From Zantedeschia hybrid cultivar (taxonomy: Eukaryota; Streptophyta; Magnoliopsida; Alismatales; Araceae), in contig JARZZO010000006.1 of assembly GCA_030544215.1 (NCBI GenBank), positions 45,360,501-45,424,500 on the forward strand: 64,000 nt of DNA, given 5' to 3'. Below, one piece after another: positions 22,789 through 35,333 of this stretch. Each line of letters opens with the position of its first letter. The stretch's first letter is position 1. The position numbers and the translations under genes are program-made. The notes under the pieces are model-generated. The model did no database searches, was not told the DNA's origin, and saw only the letters and a program-made list of their open reading frames with translations.

Positions 22789-23251
22789 CCCCCCAACTTA
22801 CTCATTGCTAGTCCCTTAGCAATGTAAATAGAAAGGAAATTGGGATAACAATGAGATATCATGCTTCATTTGTGGTTATCTAACACTGACAATTAAATGA
22901 TAGCCGATCGGTAGAGCCAAAGTTCTCATTTCCCACTACACTTCGGTTCACGACATGTGATCGTGCATGTAAGTTGGCATGCTTAGAATTCATTTCTGTC
23001 CTTTCCATTATATCATCGCCTTTACTAGCCCTTTAGATAAAACTACCTGGGGGAGAGAAGAGAAAAGGGATTTTTCGATCAGTTCGAGAGGATCGTTTTT
23101 CTGCTCCCGCCTTGGTTCAACACTTTTCATGACTTGGTCGTATTTTTAGTATAAAGGACTTTGTATTTAGCGCGGCTTTTTTTTTCATTTAGTTGCGCTT
23201 TTGCCTTTGAGAGTGGGTACTTCTTACTCTCTTTAATCTGTGTGGGGGGAG
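22789..23251 (-). mobile_element. Internal remnant of element G next to its polypurine tract
   Basis: Minus-strand sequence with GGACTAGCAATGAG and GTTGGGGGG just upstream of the G LTR, as in the 3' untranslated region of many plant gypsy elements. Cut off at 23251 by element A. No gene. Confidence 0.5.
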
Positions 23252-24478
23252 TGTAGACACGCTAACTTTTACATCATATTGAGTAAATTTCATGTAACAA
23301 TCATAATGCTCCAGAATGCTTTGATGTTTAATCATTAATTAATTTTTATTAATTTTCTCTCGAAATTTGTTGAATCACGTCGCCTATTCGCGACGCCATT
23401 TGGATTCTTAGCAGAAATCAATTCAGAATTAAAATTAGTAAATTTAAGAGGATTTAACTGAATAGTGTCGCCCTTACACGACGCTGTTGAGTCCTAATCC
23501 GCTTAGGTTTACTATTTCTAATTTTGGTTAATTTCCTAAATTATCTAAAGCACGTCGCGTGTACACGACGCGTTTCATGTTTCCTAATTGTTTTCGGTTT
23601 TCCTTTCTTGATTTATTTTTATTTTGGCCGCATTAATTAACTAAAAGGTGTCCCCCTTGAACGACACATTTTAAGAGTTTCCTGATAAGCAAGATTTGGC
23701 CGAGATAGCTTGGTTCCAAAGGTTGAAAGGATTTCCAATTTCCTTCATGATCGTCCGAGGCAAGCCCGAACTGCGGGAGAGTCCCTTTGAAGGCCAAATA
23801 CCCTAAGGTTATTTCTTATAAATACATGTGGACATTGACCTTTGAAAAGGGTTAGAGGTTGGCAATTAACAATTGGTTGGCAATTGGTGAATTTGGAGCT
23901 TTCTACAAGGTGCTTGAAGGTCCTCAAGAAGAAAACATGGATAGCAAGAGGGATTCTCGTTTCTTCATCCTTTTCCTCCATTGAAGCTCAAGAAGATCAA
24001 GTCTTTCAAGGGGCCAAGCCAACCATCTTTTTCCTAGTTTCTTTATTGTTCCTTTTCATATGACTTTTCATTGCATCAACTCATCACACACACTCACTTC
24101 ATAATTTCCAAACCTACACCTCCTTTAGGGGTTTAAAAGAACACAAAACAAGTGAGTTCTTTTAGTTTAGTTGCATGTTTAGGTTATTAATTAGAATAGA
24201 TACTATATTATCTTAGTTCTAATCATAGCTTTTCTTGTTTGTTTGATTTTTGATAAGGTATAAAAGGAGAACAAGAGTAAAGAAAGAGAAGACTCTTTTC
24301 TTTCGACTGGCCGGAAGAAAAGAACAAAAGAATCACATATTCTCCCGATTCGCATGGTTAGTAAGTGATCACTTTTTTCATTGAAACCCTCAGTTTTTGG
24401 TGATCACAATTCTTTCCATATTGTTAATCATAGTAAACACATGATAACATGATGAACACACTCTTTTTTAGCACTACA
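23252..24478 (+). repeat. 5' LTR of element A
   Basis: TGTAGACACGC...GCACTACA, about 1227 bp, homologous to C's LTR. TATA box TATAAATA at 23817-23824. Four GGCGTC/GACGC-type palindromes are at about 23371, 23459, 23546 and 23637, spaced 87-91 bp. Confidence 0.85.
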
Positions 24479-25455
24479 GCTTTTTGGCGATTACGGTGAG
24501 ACTTGTCTTGCCGTTTCTTTTATTTTTACTCTTGTTATTCCCATTGGGCACCCTCGGTGCACTGCTTGTGTCCCTCGGGCACGTTTGATGGTTTGTTTCT
24601 TGGTCATTTATATCCCTATGTGCACCTCGTGTACACCCCCTTGTGGCAAAATTTTGCCCTCCTATGATTGCCTTAAGAAGTGGTATTGGAAAGTGTGTTT
24701 TGTTCAAATTGATATCCATGATGTTGTATGATTAATCTATATATTCAAACTATCATCGTATGAATAGTTGATCTCTTAGTCATCTTGTTATTTGGAGATA
24801 GGATTGCCCCTGATTTTGTTGCTTCGGGAACTAAAGCGCGTCTTTCTAGAACGACACATTTCCTGAAGCGCGTCGCCCTTCTAAGATGCAATTTAGTGCC
24901 CCTTATCTCCTCTGCTGCCCGAGTCTCTGTGAATAGAAGGGATTACTGTCTTGAATAGCGTCTGTGAACAACGACGCCATTCAAGCTCTTCTCCCTGTTA
25001 GTCACTAACACTCAGATCATTGATATTCTTACTACCTATATTTATTTATTTTACATTAGAGGCCATCCAGGCCACAGGTCATTTGCAACGGGGCTTACCC
25101 CCTTCCTCTAGGAACACCTCTCTTAGCATCCTCACTTCTCTCTGAGTGAGTCAATCCCTCGGTCAGACTAGAGTGGTTGGTGTTAAGACCTCCGTAAGTC
25201 CCCAAAAGTAAGGAAATCCTCTTTGTTCATTGGGCTGGTTGTACCATTTGAAGTCCCGGGTAGTTGTTCATATCGTTGTGAGTGAAGTCGTAGAGCATAA
25301 CGGTGGAAATTGAATTGAAACTAGGATCCTACCCATTGAGAGAATTTGAGTTTAAAAAATCAATTAACCCAACAAGTAACTCTCAAAACAACGTAAGCAT
25401 CCACTTGGTTGTTAATCTGTGCAAACTTGTTTGAAATAATTGTCACCTCAGCACA
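24479..25455 (+). other. Leader of element A with primer-binding site
   Basis: TGGCGATTACGGTGAGAC at 24485-24502 resembles the primer site of Tat/Ogre elements, which use an arginine tRNA. Further palindromes lie at 24831-24897 and 24951-24986. The rest is noncoding and is homologous to 36657-37766 of C. Confidence 0.6.
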
Positions 25456-28192
25456 ATGATGCTACGTTTAGGTAGAATTGTCGGCATGGTTGTCTTTGAA
25501 CAAGAAGATCTAGTCGAGTACGAGGGAGATGCTTATGCCCGTCAAGTAAATGGTGCACCTTATTCTGAGGATGAGAGGGATGCTTATATCTCTAACTATC
25601 CCGATCAATTCCAAACTGTTCACGAGGGAGATGCTCATGCCCCTCAGTTTCATGATAATTCGATCTATGGTCAATATCTCCCAGACTTGGGCAATCATTC
25701 GCGTGTTCACGTTATCTCCAATCCTACCGTTGTAAGAGCCCAAGACCAAGCTGGGCCCTCTACCGATCATCCTTCTGATCTTGCTACCTCATGGGAGCCC
25801 TGTCTAATCATGTGGATCCTCGTCAATTTGACGCCATCCAATCCATCTTAAAAGGGAAAGATCCTCTGCATCCTTCCGAGCCAACCCCCATGGTTCACCC
25901 TTCTGCTTATCAAGCTCCTACTCGGGCCATGGAAGGTCTTCATGTTTCCACTCCGCGGCACAGACGTCCTCAACAATCCGGTTCGCGGCATCTTGTTAGG
26001 CCGCAAACCCCAATTTATCAGAATGCCTTTGGGCACGGTGGGAACGCCGCCAGTTCACAACCACACTATCCTCGCATCCATGTTTATTCGCGGAGGTAGT
26101 CCTTTCAACAACCACCACCTCCACCAGCAAATTCTACCACTCAACTCCTACTTAACAAGTTGTCCCAGATGGACGAGAGGTTCAAGAATCTTGAAAAGAA
26201 CATGGACAACAAGGCTGCTCCTGAATTCTCTGTCCCTGATTTGCCAATATTCCATCTTTTACCTTCTGAAATGCCAGTCTACAGAAAGTACAACAACACA
26301 GGCAATCCTTTCCATCACACCAAAGAATTCTTGTATGAATCGTCGTTTTGGCAGCATGATAAAAAATCACTGGCATTCCTCTTCGGAAGATCATTGGAGG
26401 GATCAGCTTTGGAGTGGTTCTTCTCTTTAGACCCAAGTGAGGTAGAGAACTTTGACATGGTGTTGAAGAGGTTCCTGCAAAGATACAAAGATAGAGTGGC
26501 ACCTACCTTGTCCATCACGGACTTATTCAATGAGAAGATGAAGTCGGACGAAGACTTCATACTGTTCGCCGATAGGTGGCGAGGGATGGCTGAAAAGATA
26601 AGAGATCATTTGTCCGAACAAGAATTGGTAAAGATGATGGTTGCCAACGCCACCCCATAGTACAAGCTGGTGCTGACATTGAATAACTTGACTACCATGG
26701 CAGACCTATATGAAAGAGCGCGTTATGCTCAGAATGCGTTCAAAGATTCCACGTTTGCTAGTGTCTTCGATCCTCATTTGACCCAATAGACCTCCACCTA
26801 GGAAGTCTATTATCCCCAATTCTTCCTCTATGGGTCCAACTACCTAAAGTACATTGTCTCATGAACAGGTCAGTACAATGAACAATAATCAGTACCAGTT
26901 TATGAGGAATCAACAACAATATCAGTCACCCAGGCCTCAAAACCAACAGGGTTACAGGCCTCCTAGTCAGCAGCTTCAGTCAGCACCGCAACGTTCCCAC
27001 CAGCAAGTATACAATCCACCCGAGCAACAACCGAATTACAGTCATGTTCCTCATCCTAATGACTACGCACAGCAGAGGAAACCTCTTGGCCCCAGAAGGT
27101 CGGTATATCCCCAACTACCAGAATGCCTCACAGATATATTCAACGCCCTCATTGCAGCCAATGCCTTGGTACTAACTAACAAAGGAAAGGGCCGTTTGGC
27201 CACCGAATGTTGACATGTCCCGTTATTGTGTGTTCCATCGTCAACCGGGACACACAGTAGATGCGTGCTTTCACTTTCGGGATTACATTCATGATCTCAA
27301 TGATCATGAAGGGATTGATTGGAAAGAGATGAAAAAGTACATAGCCGCCTTGAAGGTAAAAAGACCACAACAGCAACAACATCAGCTATAGCCAGTCCAA
27401 AGGGCCCCAGTACAGCAAGCAACACCGCAGAATATGGGCATAGTACATAACCCGTTGACGGAACATCAAAACCAAATTGCCCCCATTTTGACAGGTAGCA
27501 AGTCTGAGGCTAGTAGAGGGCAACAATGGAAAGTAGAAGATTCGTCCTCTATCTATTTAGCAAGTCACATGTTAAGCGCTGCCGAGTAACCGTCTCGCCG
27601 CATTCTCCGCATACCCAAACCACAATCTATCACCATTAAACCCATTCCACCCCCCGCCACCACATCCTCACCAAGCAACCCTCCGCAAACCAACTATACA
27701 CCCCTCATGCCATCCAAACCATTACTCCGTATGCCATTCCCTACATCACCTACAACAACCACTCACCCCGATACCCTACAACCCTCCAAACCACTCATCC
27801 ACACAGTACCCCCACCAAATAACCCATCATCGTCACCTGCTCATACGCACCCCCAACCCTCAAAACCACTCATCTGAGTTCCCTTACCTCCACCAACATC
27901 CCCTTACCAAGCCATTATACCTTCCAAACCACTCCTCAATACGGCAATGCTCAAGATAACACCTAGAGCTTCCACTATTGAAGAACATACGCTCTGAAGC
28001 AGCCGAATATTCAACAAAGTGTTCTCCCAGTCTATGGTGCGAGATGGTCCGTTACAGCCAGTAGAAGTAGTCCAGAATGAAGAGAGCATACCGGGTACTC
28101 ATTATGATTTGTTGAAGCAACTAGATAGTACACCGGCACGCATCTCCATATTAGAGCTGATCAAAAGATCTAAAGTCCATTAAGAATCCCTA
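25456..28192 (+). pseudogene. gag pseudogene of element A
   Basis: The ATG at 25456 matches the Gag start of C. Frames at 25456-25851, 25791-26099 and 26160-26660 are the same protein broken by frameshifts and stops (one at 26658). Conserved Gag core: SEMPVYRKYN, LFGRSLEGSALEWFFSL, FLQRYKDRVAP. A Gln/Pro-rich region at 26854-27213 leads to a CHHC knuckle in another frame (RYCVFHRQPGHTVDAC, near 27222-27270). More complete in content than the deleted Gag of C, but not translatable as one protein. Confidence 0.8.
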
Positions 28193-29143
28193 ATGGAATA
28201 CCTACAACGGGTAATGGTCAGCGAAGATGTGCCAGTGGAAAAGATCACCGCATTGTTGGTACCCCAGGGGGATCAGCCCTCTATATCCTTCCATACCTCT
28301 GAACTGGCACCGCTAGCAGAAAGGAGCATGGCATTAAGCATAACTGTCAACATATGTAGAAAGGTTGTGGATACATGTTTAGTAGATACCGGGGCATCTA
28401 TCAATGTGTTGCCACCAAGAACTCTGGAGCTCTGTGGGGTCCCGAAAGAAAAATGGATGCCTTCTCCCATTTCTGTTACAGCCTATGATAACTCTACCCG
28501 TTCCCCTCTGGGAATGGTCTATTTGAAGGTAGGGTTAGGCCCTGCTTGCCATGCTGAAGTCGAATTTCACATTCTCGAGATCAACCCTTCACTGAAAGGC
28601 ATACTCGATCGTCCTTACATCAAGTCACGTGAGGCAATTCCATCAACGAACCACCAATGCCTCAAGTTCCCCCACAAAGGACGTATCATCAAAGTCAATA
28701 GTATGCCCATCCTTGTTGTGACCCACTCGCTGAATATAAGTCCCAACCCAGCCTCTCAGAGGCCAACCATCTCCTTATGCCAAACCTATACCCTTTTGGC
28801 AGATCCCTTTGAGCATACCGTACCTACATCTTACCCGATCAATGCCGTGAAGCGGAAGAAGTTCATGAATACCCTAGGCTTGAATATCATGTTGAAAGTG
28901 GGATATCAACCTAGAAAGGGTCTGAGCACCCAATTGCAAGGAAGAATTAAACCAGTGACAAATGAAAGAAGAATATCTGGCAGCAGACTAGGCTACAGGC
29001 CCGAGAAAGTAAGGCATAATATTGTGGAACAACAAGAAGGTGAAGATAGTCAAAAGGTATGGAAAACAATGGTTCCCCCTTGCGAAGAAAATCAGGATCC
29101 CTTGACTTGGACCTTGTCCACTCACTTTGTTAAAGGGTCGTGA
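28193..29143 (+). pseudogene. Protease and G-patch-like region of element A
   Basis: An open 316-codon stretch within the broken polyprotein, preceded by a CAA-to-TAA type stop relative to C. The aspartic protease motif LVDTGASINVLP has its catalytic D65-T66-G67 intact (28385-28393). Near the end, GYQPRKGLSTQLQG corresponds to the glycine-rich G-patch-like segment found after protease in Tat elements, with one Gly changed to Ser. No separate function is expected, because the frame before and after it is broken. Confidence 0.75.
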
Positions 29144-30120
29144 TTCAACATGACCACAATAATATAATAGTGATTACTTCCCACTTTGACCTGCATGATG
29201 TATATGGGAAAGACCTGGCCAGACATTGTTCACAACTGCTGACATACCAGTCTCTAGAGGCTTTGCGGCCGATGAAGAGGAGGAAGACTCAAGATCCATA
29301 ATGTGAATGGTACTGCTGGTTTGACACATGGGACTTGTACATTGCACCAAACATATTATTCTTGAGTCCGTCGGAACTAGAATGGCCACCACTGGTGGAT
29401 GAACTAATTGAAAGACCGGGGGCCATTTTTGATAAAAGGATTTTGTTGTCCGAGGAAACATATAAAAGGGAGCCAGAGGAGGACCTATCCCTATCACATT
29501 TTTACACTCCATACTCTATTCCGCACTCTGCTCTTGACCCCGACTTGGTCGCGGGTCATTACTGAAGACATTCTACGGGCTCCGCCCATTACTATTACTA
29601 TATCCCCTCATGATCTCATCCCTCAGATCCTTCTTAATCTTGAGAGGATTTATGATCTGATTTGGGACATACTATTGTATGATCCCCCTAATCCCTAGGC
29701 ACTGGTGCCGATACCTCCATCATCTCCTTCTCCCCTTATTCACATCCATTCTTGCTATATGTTAAACTCAAATAATTCACAAAAAAAAAACGCCAATTTG
29801 GCAACTTCTTCTTCCCAAATGCTTATTGAGGAAACCACCTACTTATCCGACTGTACCCCATCGCGTGGGTCATTCGGGCAAGATTCCCTTCTAGATCCGC
29901 TCTGCCCCTCCCCTCGGGAGGATTCACCTTATTCCCTCCTGTATCCCTTGATTTTTATCCTTCTTCGTCCTCATTAGGTCAAGATAGGGAGTCGAGTGAA
30001 GATAGGCAGGTTAATCAGGTTAGGAAGTTTAGGAAGTCTAAGGGTAGACGAGTTCCAGATAGATACCTCCAGGAGTTAGCTTTAAGATGCCTTTCTTGAT
30101 CTCAGATCCCTCATCTATTA
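29144..30120 (+). other. Region between protease and RT of element A, likely intron-containing
   Basis: Short fragments (29335-29565, 29408-29698) match the corresponding region of C in different frames. A pyrimidine-rich stretch ending in CTATTAG at about 30119 precedes the resumed RT-side frame, equivalent to CAATTTTTAG at 41904 in C. Ogre elements are known to have an intron at this place; use of it here is inferred. Confidence 0.45.
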
Positions 30121-32796
30121 GAAAATCCAAACCAGATATCAGAAGAATATGGAGTTGATGAGTCAGTCGATGATGGATACGGGGTATATGAGCTGTTACA
30201 TGAGAAATACCCTATTAATGAAGAAGGAGAAGACGACGAGGACGTAGTTGAGGCATATGCCAGTAGAGTGAAGAGGTTTGATGAACCCTCGGCTACCGTA
30301 GAAGAGCCTACCAAAGAGATCAATCTAGGAACTGAAGATGAACCTAAGGTTGTCCTCGTCAGTAAGAATCTATCTGAAGTAGATGAAGAGGCAGTGGTCC
30401 GAGTTGTCAATGATTATAAGGACACCTTCGCCTAGAGTTATGAGGATATGCCGGGGTTAGACTCATCACTAGTGGAACACAGATTGACATTGAAAGATGG
30501 AGTTATCCCGGTTAAATAAAAGTTAAGGCGATTCCACCCTCAAATGGCTTTGAAAATGAAGGAAGAGGTCAATAAGCTGCATAAAGCCAAATTCATTAGA
30601 GTTGTCCTCTATCCGCAGTGGGTGGCTTATATAGTCCCAGTTATGAAAAAGGATGGAAAGGTCAGAATCTGTATTGACTTCCGAGATCTGAGACGGACAT
30701 GTCCTAAAGACGATTTCCCACTGCCTTACATAGATTTACTCATTGACAATACGGCTGGCTATAAAACTCTGTCATTTATGGATGGGTTCTCGGGATATAA
30801 TCAGATTAAGTTGGCATAAGAGGATCAAGAGAAAATATCATTCACCACACCTTGGGGAACTTATTGCTATGTTGTTATGCCATTTGGATTGAAAAATGCT
30901 GGAGCTACTTATCAAAGAGCCATGATGGCGATATTCCATGACATGATACACATTAACTTAGAAGTGTATGTGGACGATATGCTGGTGAAATCTAAGATGA
31001 AAGCTGAGCATGCTGAAGTTTTGGCAATGGTTCTGGCGAGGTCGAGAGAATATCAGTTGAAGATGAACTCCAAGAAGTGCGTATTTGGAGTATCATCAGG
31101 GAAGTTACTTGGATTCATTGTGAGTAAGCGGGGCATTGAGATCGATCCCAACAAGGCAGAGGCTATCAGAGAGATGCTGCCTCCCAAGAATTTGAAGGAA
31201 TTAAGAGGACTAATCGGGAGGTTGCAATTTATTCGCCGATTTGTCTCCCAACAATCGCAAAGGTGTAAGCCGTTCTACGAGCTTACTAAACTGGGAGTCA
31301 AGTTCGATTGGGATGATAAATGTCAGGAGGCATTTGATAGATTGAAGAATTATTTAGCAAGTCCTCCTGTTTTGATACCACCATCTCCGGACAAGTCTTT
31401 GATTCTATATATTTTTGTCCTGGATGATGTAGTGGGGGCTATCCTGGCACAAGAGGATGAAGATGGAAAGGAGAGGGCAACCTACTATCTCTCTAAACTT
31501 CTCAACCCCGCTGAACAAAGATATACAACAATGGAGAAAACATGTGCAACACTTATATGGGTGGTCAAGAAGTTGAAGCCCTATTTTCTAGCTCACGAAG
31601 TTCATCTCATCGCTAGGATGAATCCCATTAAGTTTCTTCTTGAGAAATCCGTCCTCACTGATAGGTTGGCATGATGGCAGAGCTTTCTTTCCCAATTCGA
31701 TATCACTTACATTCAGCAGAAAGCGATTAAAGGCTATGACATAGCAGAACATCTTGATCATCACCCTCTTCCTCGGTTTGATCCAGTCCGATCAGAGTTT
31801 CCGGATGAGGAACTGATATCCATAAACAAAATCAATGATGATATGTAGACTCTGCATTTTGACAGAGCTATTAACTCTCACGGCAAGGATATCGGCATTG
31901 TTCTCCTATCACCTGAAGGTGTCACCATTCCACAAGCCTTTCAGCTTGACTTCTATGTCACCAATAACAGAGCTGAATATGAGGCTCTCCTTGCTGGCCT
32001 TAAAGCCGCTCATCTCCATGGTGCCACCAAACTGAGAATTGTGGGTGATAGTCAGCTAATTCTTCACCAAGTGCTTACCAAGTATCGTACTCTCGATCCT
32101 AAAATCAACCCCTATCAGGAACTCACTTCAGCTTATGCCAAGCTTTTCACAAAACTGATCTTTGTCCATGTTCCTCGGAATCAGAACATTCTAACTGATG
32201 CTTTAGCTTCTCTCGCATCTTCTCTAAATTTCCGGATCAGCAGGCAATCTGAGTCGATCAGTGTCCACAGGCGTCTTTCTCCTACCGTGAAAGACCCCTC
32301 CTTCCTTAAGGTTAAAGAGAAGCTACTAAAGAAGGTTAGAGATGGGGATATTGTGGAAAAGAGAGAAATTATGCTGCTAGACTGGCAACAAGAAATGGAA
32401 AATGAAGATAAACCATGGTATTATGAGATTACCAAGTACTATGAAGATCAGTCATACCCTGAAGAGGCCACTACTGAGGAGAAAAGGTCTATCAGGAGAG
32501 TTGCTTAGAGATACACCTTAGTTGGAGGAACTTTATATAAATGTGGATTTGCTGGTGTTCTCTTAAGATGTCTGGATGAAGATGAGCTTTGAAAAATCAT
32601 GGAAGGGGCTTATGCTGGAGTTTGTGGTGGCCATGTTAACAGACAAATGCTATCAAAGAAAATCCTTAGACAAGGATATTATTGGCCAACCATGGAAGAA
32701 GATTGCGTAGGATATCTTCGTCGGTGTGTTAAGTGTCAACTTCATGCCGATAAGATCCATTCCCCGCACCTTCACTTCATCCTGTTTCATCCCTAT
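30121..32796 (+). pseudogene. RT, RNase H, archaeal-type RNase H and integrase N-terminal part of element A
   Basis: Same order as the intact pol of C. An amber codon at 30433-30435 replaces the Trp of FAWSYEDMPG, at exactly the site of the amber in C. RT fragments at 30544-30819 and 30877-31674 keep FMDGFSGYNQI and YVDDMLVKS (30967-30993). Then come remnants of the first RNase H, the archaeal-type RNase H (31835-32508) and the integrase zinc region (32599-32796, CVKC). Interrupted at 32796 by B; continues at 59028. Confidence 0.85.
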
Positions 32797-35333
32797 TGTA
32801 AGGACTGAGGTTTCGAGTTCAGTATTCGGGTCGGGTTCGGGCCGGGTCCCCTGGTTTGGACCTTGAGGGGTCTTGAGATTTCTGACTAAATGACGTCAGC
32901 ACTGCTCGACGCCTTTCAAAAGGCGTCAGGTAGTGTAGACGCCATTTAGGTCTGCTTGTTGTTGTGCCATGTGTGCGCCACGTGGGAGGGTTTCGGGCCG
33001 CGAGAGTACGGCCCCTGTCACATCGTCTGAACGGTGTCCATGTTGGTCGACGCGATTCAGACTGTGACCTCTGCGATGTCAGGGTACGGCGCCAGAGCGT
33101 TGTCAGTACGGCATGTCCTATCGTCTGAACGGCGTCCGTGGAGAGTGACGCGTTTCAGACCGCTGTCAGTATGGCCCGTCCTGTCAGACTGATTGGCGTC
33201 TGCCTCGATCGACGCGTTTTAGCTGGATTCAGATTGACCCCGCGAGCCTCCCCTTCTTTCCCTCATTCTCGCCTTCACTCTCTCTCTCCTCGCCCTCTCC
33301 GCCCTCTCCGACTCTCTTTTCCCCTTCCCTTCCTCTTCTTCCTCTTCCACCACTCCAACACCTCCCTACCTCTCACCTCTACCTCCACCACTTCCTTCGC
33401 GGCGTTCCATTCTCCGGACGGCGGGCGACGTCCCGGCGGAGTGGCGGCGTCCTCGAGGGTACCGGCGGCGGTCTGCGGTGCGGTGGGTCGGCGGCACGGA
33501 GCTTGGTGGAGTTCAAGAACCGGTAGGGGGACGAACCTTGCGTGGACTGTGAATGTGTTGCTCGTGATTTCCTTGGCGTGGCATGTTATGTCTTGGGTGA
33601 GAATGAGCATGTTTAGGGGGTGTTCTTGTGGGTTTGGCCGTGCTCGTGAACGTGGATTTTGTAGCATGATTGTGGTGGTTGAATTCCTCTTCCTCCCCCT
33701 TTCTGTTTTGGGGTATTTTCGGGGTGTTTGGGGTTAAAGGAGAAACCCTCGGGTTGGAACCAGGGAACCAGGTTTCTGGCGCTAAACGGCGTCGTGCCTG
33801 GTCGACGCCTTTTAGAAGGACGTCAGGGCAGTACGACGCCCTTTAGGGCAGAAACCTCTATGTTCGAGGTTTCACAAGTTAGGTATTCTGGTGCTAAATG
33901 ACGTCATGGATGGACGACGCCTTTCGGAAGGACGTCGGGCCATCATGACGCCATTTAGGCAGGAAATCACCCCGCTGAGGGTCTGTCGATTCAAGGATTC
34001 TGGGACTAAAAGACGTCATGGGTGGGCGACGCGATTCGTAATAGCGTCGGGTACCCAAGACGCCTTTTAAGGCAGAAATCTCCTGAATAATGTTTTCTGT
34101 AAATCTGGAATTTCGGTGTGAATGGCGTCTGAGAGTTCTAACGCGTATCAAACGGCGGCTTCCCAGGTGGACGCGTTTTAAGGAATAATCTGGCTTTAAA
34201 TGAACCTGTTTGAGGGTCTTGAATGGCGTCGACCTCGGTCGACGCGATTCAAGACAGGAATGCTTAACTCCTGTTATTTATCACAAGTTTCACGATTGGA
34301 TAGTTCGAATGCATGCTTTAAGCTGTACGCTGAGACGGAGATTACCGTGTGAATGGAATCATGTTGTATGTGTGTGTGCTTATGCGAATATGGATTCGGA
34401 ATAACTGTGGTTTACGTTTGTCACCATGGACCGATGGGGACAGGGTCATGGTGTATGTGAGGCATTGTGCCGTACCGGTGGGAGAAGGGGTATATGTTGT
34501 GTTTTACCTTTGGCTGAGGGAAGCAGGATCACCTTGAGCCCCTCGGGCCGGAGTAGCCGGTGTGCTATCCGAGGGGTCGCTGTTTGGTCTCAGCGGGTCG
34601 GGGTTTCCCTGTTTGTCGTGGCAGCTTCCGGCGCGATTCTTGCTGTGGAGCTGGTTGTGGTACTGTTGGAGTTGTTTTACCCCTGTAGCCACTGGGCCTG
34701 ATGTGACCTTTGATCAAGGTTACGAGTGGTACCCTTAGCCCTTTGGCCTGACGCAGCCCGGGAGGTTAGGGTTGTGGGTAGTTCCTGTAGCTTCGGCTTG
34801 ACGAGGGTTCGCCGGTCCCCAGGTCTCTCCTGAAGCGCTGAGGCCTAGCGTGGAGGCAATCCGGTCGGTAGGACAGTAGTCTAGACTACTTGTGTGCACA
34901 CGTGGCTGGGCAGTGGTGGTACACTGGTCCCAGCTAGTCCTAGTTTGACTCACTGCCTCACCCTACAGTGCCCCGGAACACTGTAGGGGCGGACAGGCGT
35001 GAGTAGTGGTGGTAGTGTTGTGAGGCGACGTTTGACTTCGGTCGACAGTGTGGTTCAGTCGCTTTGTGGACTTTGGCTGTGAGACGTGACTCTGTGTTGG
35101 GTTCTTCGGGTTGCTTAGAACTGTTCCTGCTACACTGCTTATCGTACGTTTCATATCAGGTTGAGTGCTATGTTTACTGCTTTGTTTAATTGTCATATAT
35201 CTGTGTTGTTGCACTTGTGGGTGTGTGAGTGGGAGGCGAGGGATCGGATGATCCCTACTGAGCCAATTCTGGTGTGGCTCACTCCCTGCGGTTTCAGGTG
35301 TGGACCTCGTGGCGTTTGGTGGCGGGTGGTGTC
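32797..35333 (+). repeat. 5' LTR of element B, left part
   Basis: Starts TGTAAGGACTGAGG. Palindromes with GGCGTC/GACGC cores cluster at 32885-32952, 33020-33214 and 33785-34255; the second cluster repeats every 105-113 bp. A CT-rich tract and an SPRPLRPLR-type frame (33138-33737) are in the LTR, recur in the 3' LTR with changes, and are not taken as a gene. Ends in GTGTC, the target site of C. Confidence 0.9.

Noticed and set aside
23241..23251. Purine run GTGGGGGGAG before A's LTR, which could make 23252-24478 a 3' LTR
   Set aside because: A primer site, leader and gag of the same family follow this LTR in the right order, so it is the 5' LTR. The purine run belongs to flanking DNA.
33138..33737. 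199-residue frame in the B 5' LTR, shorter version at 56619-57122
   Set aside because: Inside the LTR, begins in palindrome sequence, and is Ser/Pro/Leu low complexity. Its start is not conserved in the 3' LTR.
33785..34255. Regularly spaced palindromes considered as a CRISPR-like array
   Set aside because: Plant retrotransposon context, variable repeat cores, homologous intervals between units and no cas genes.
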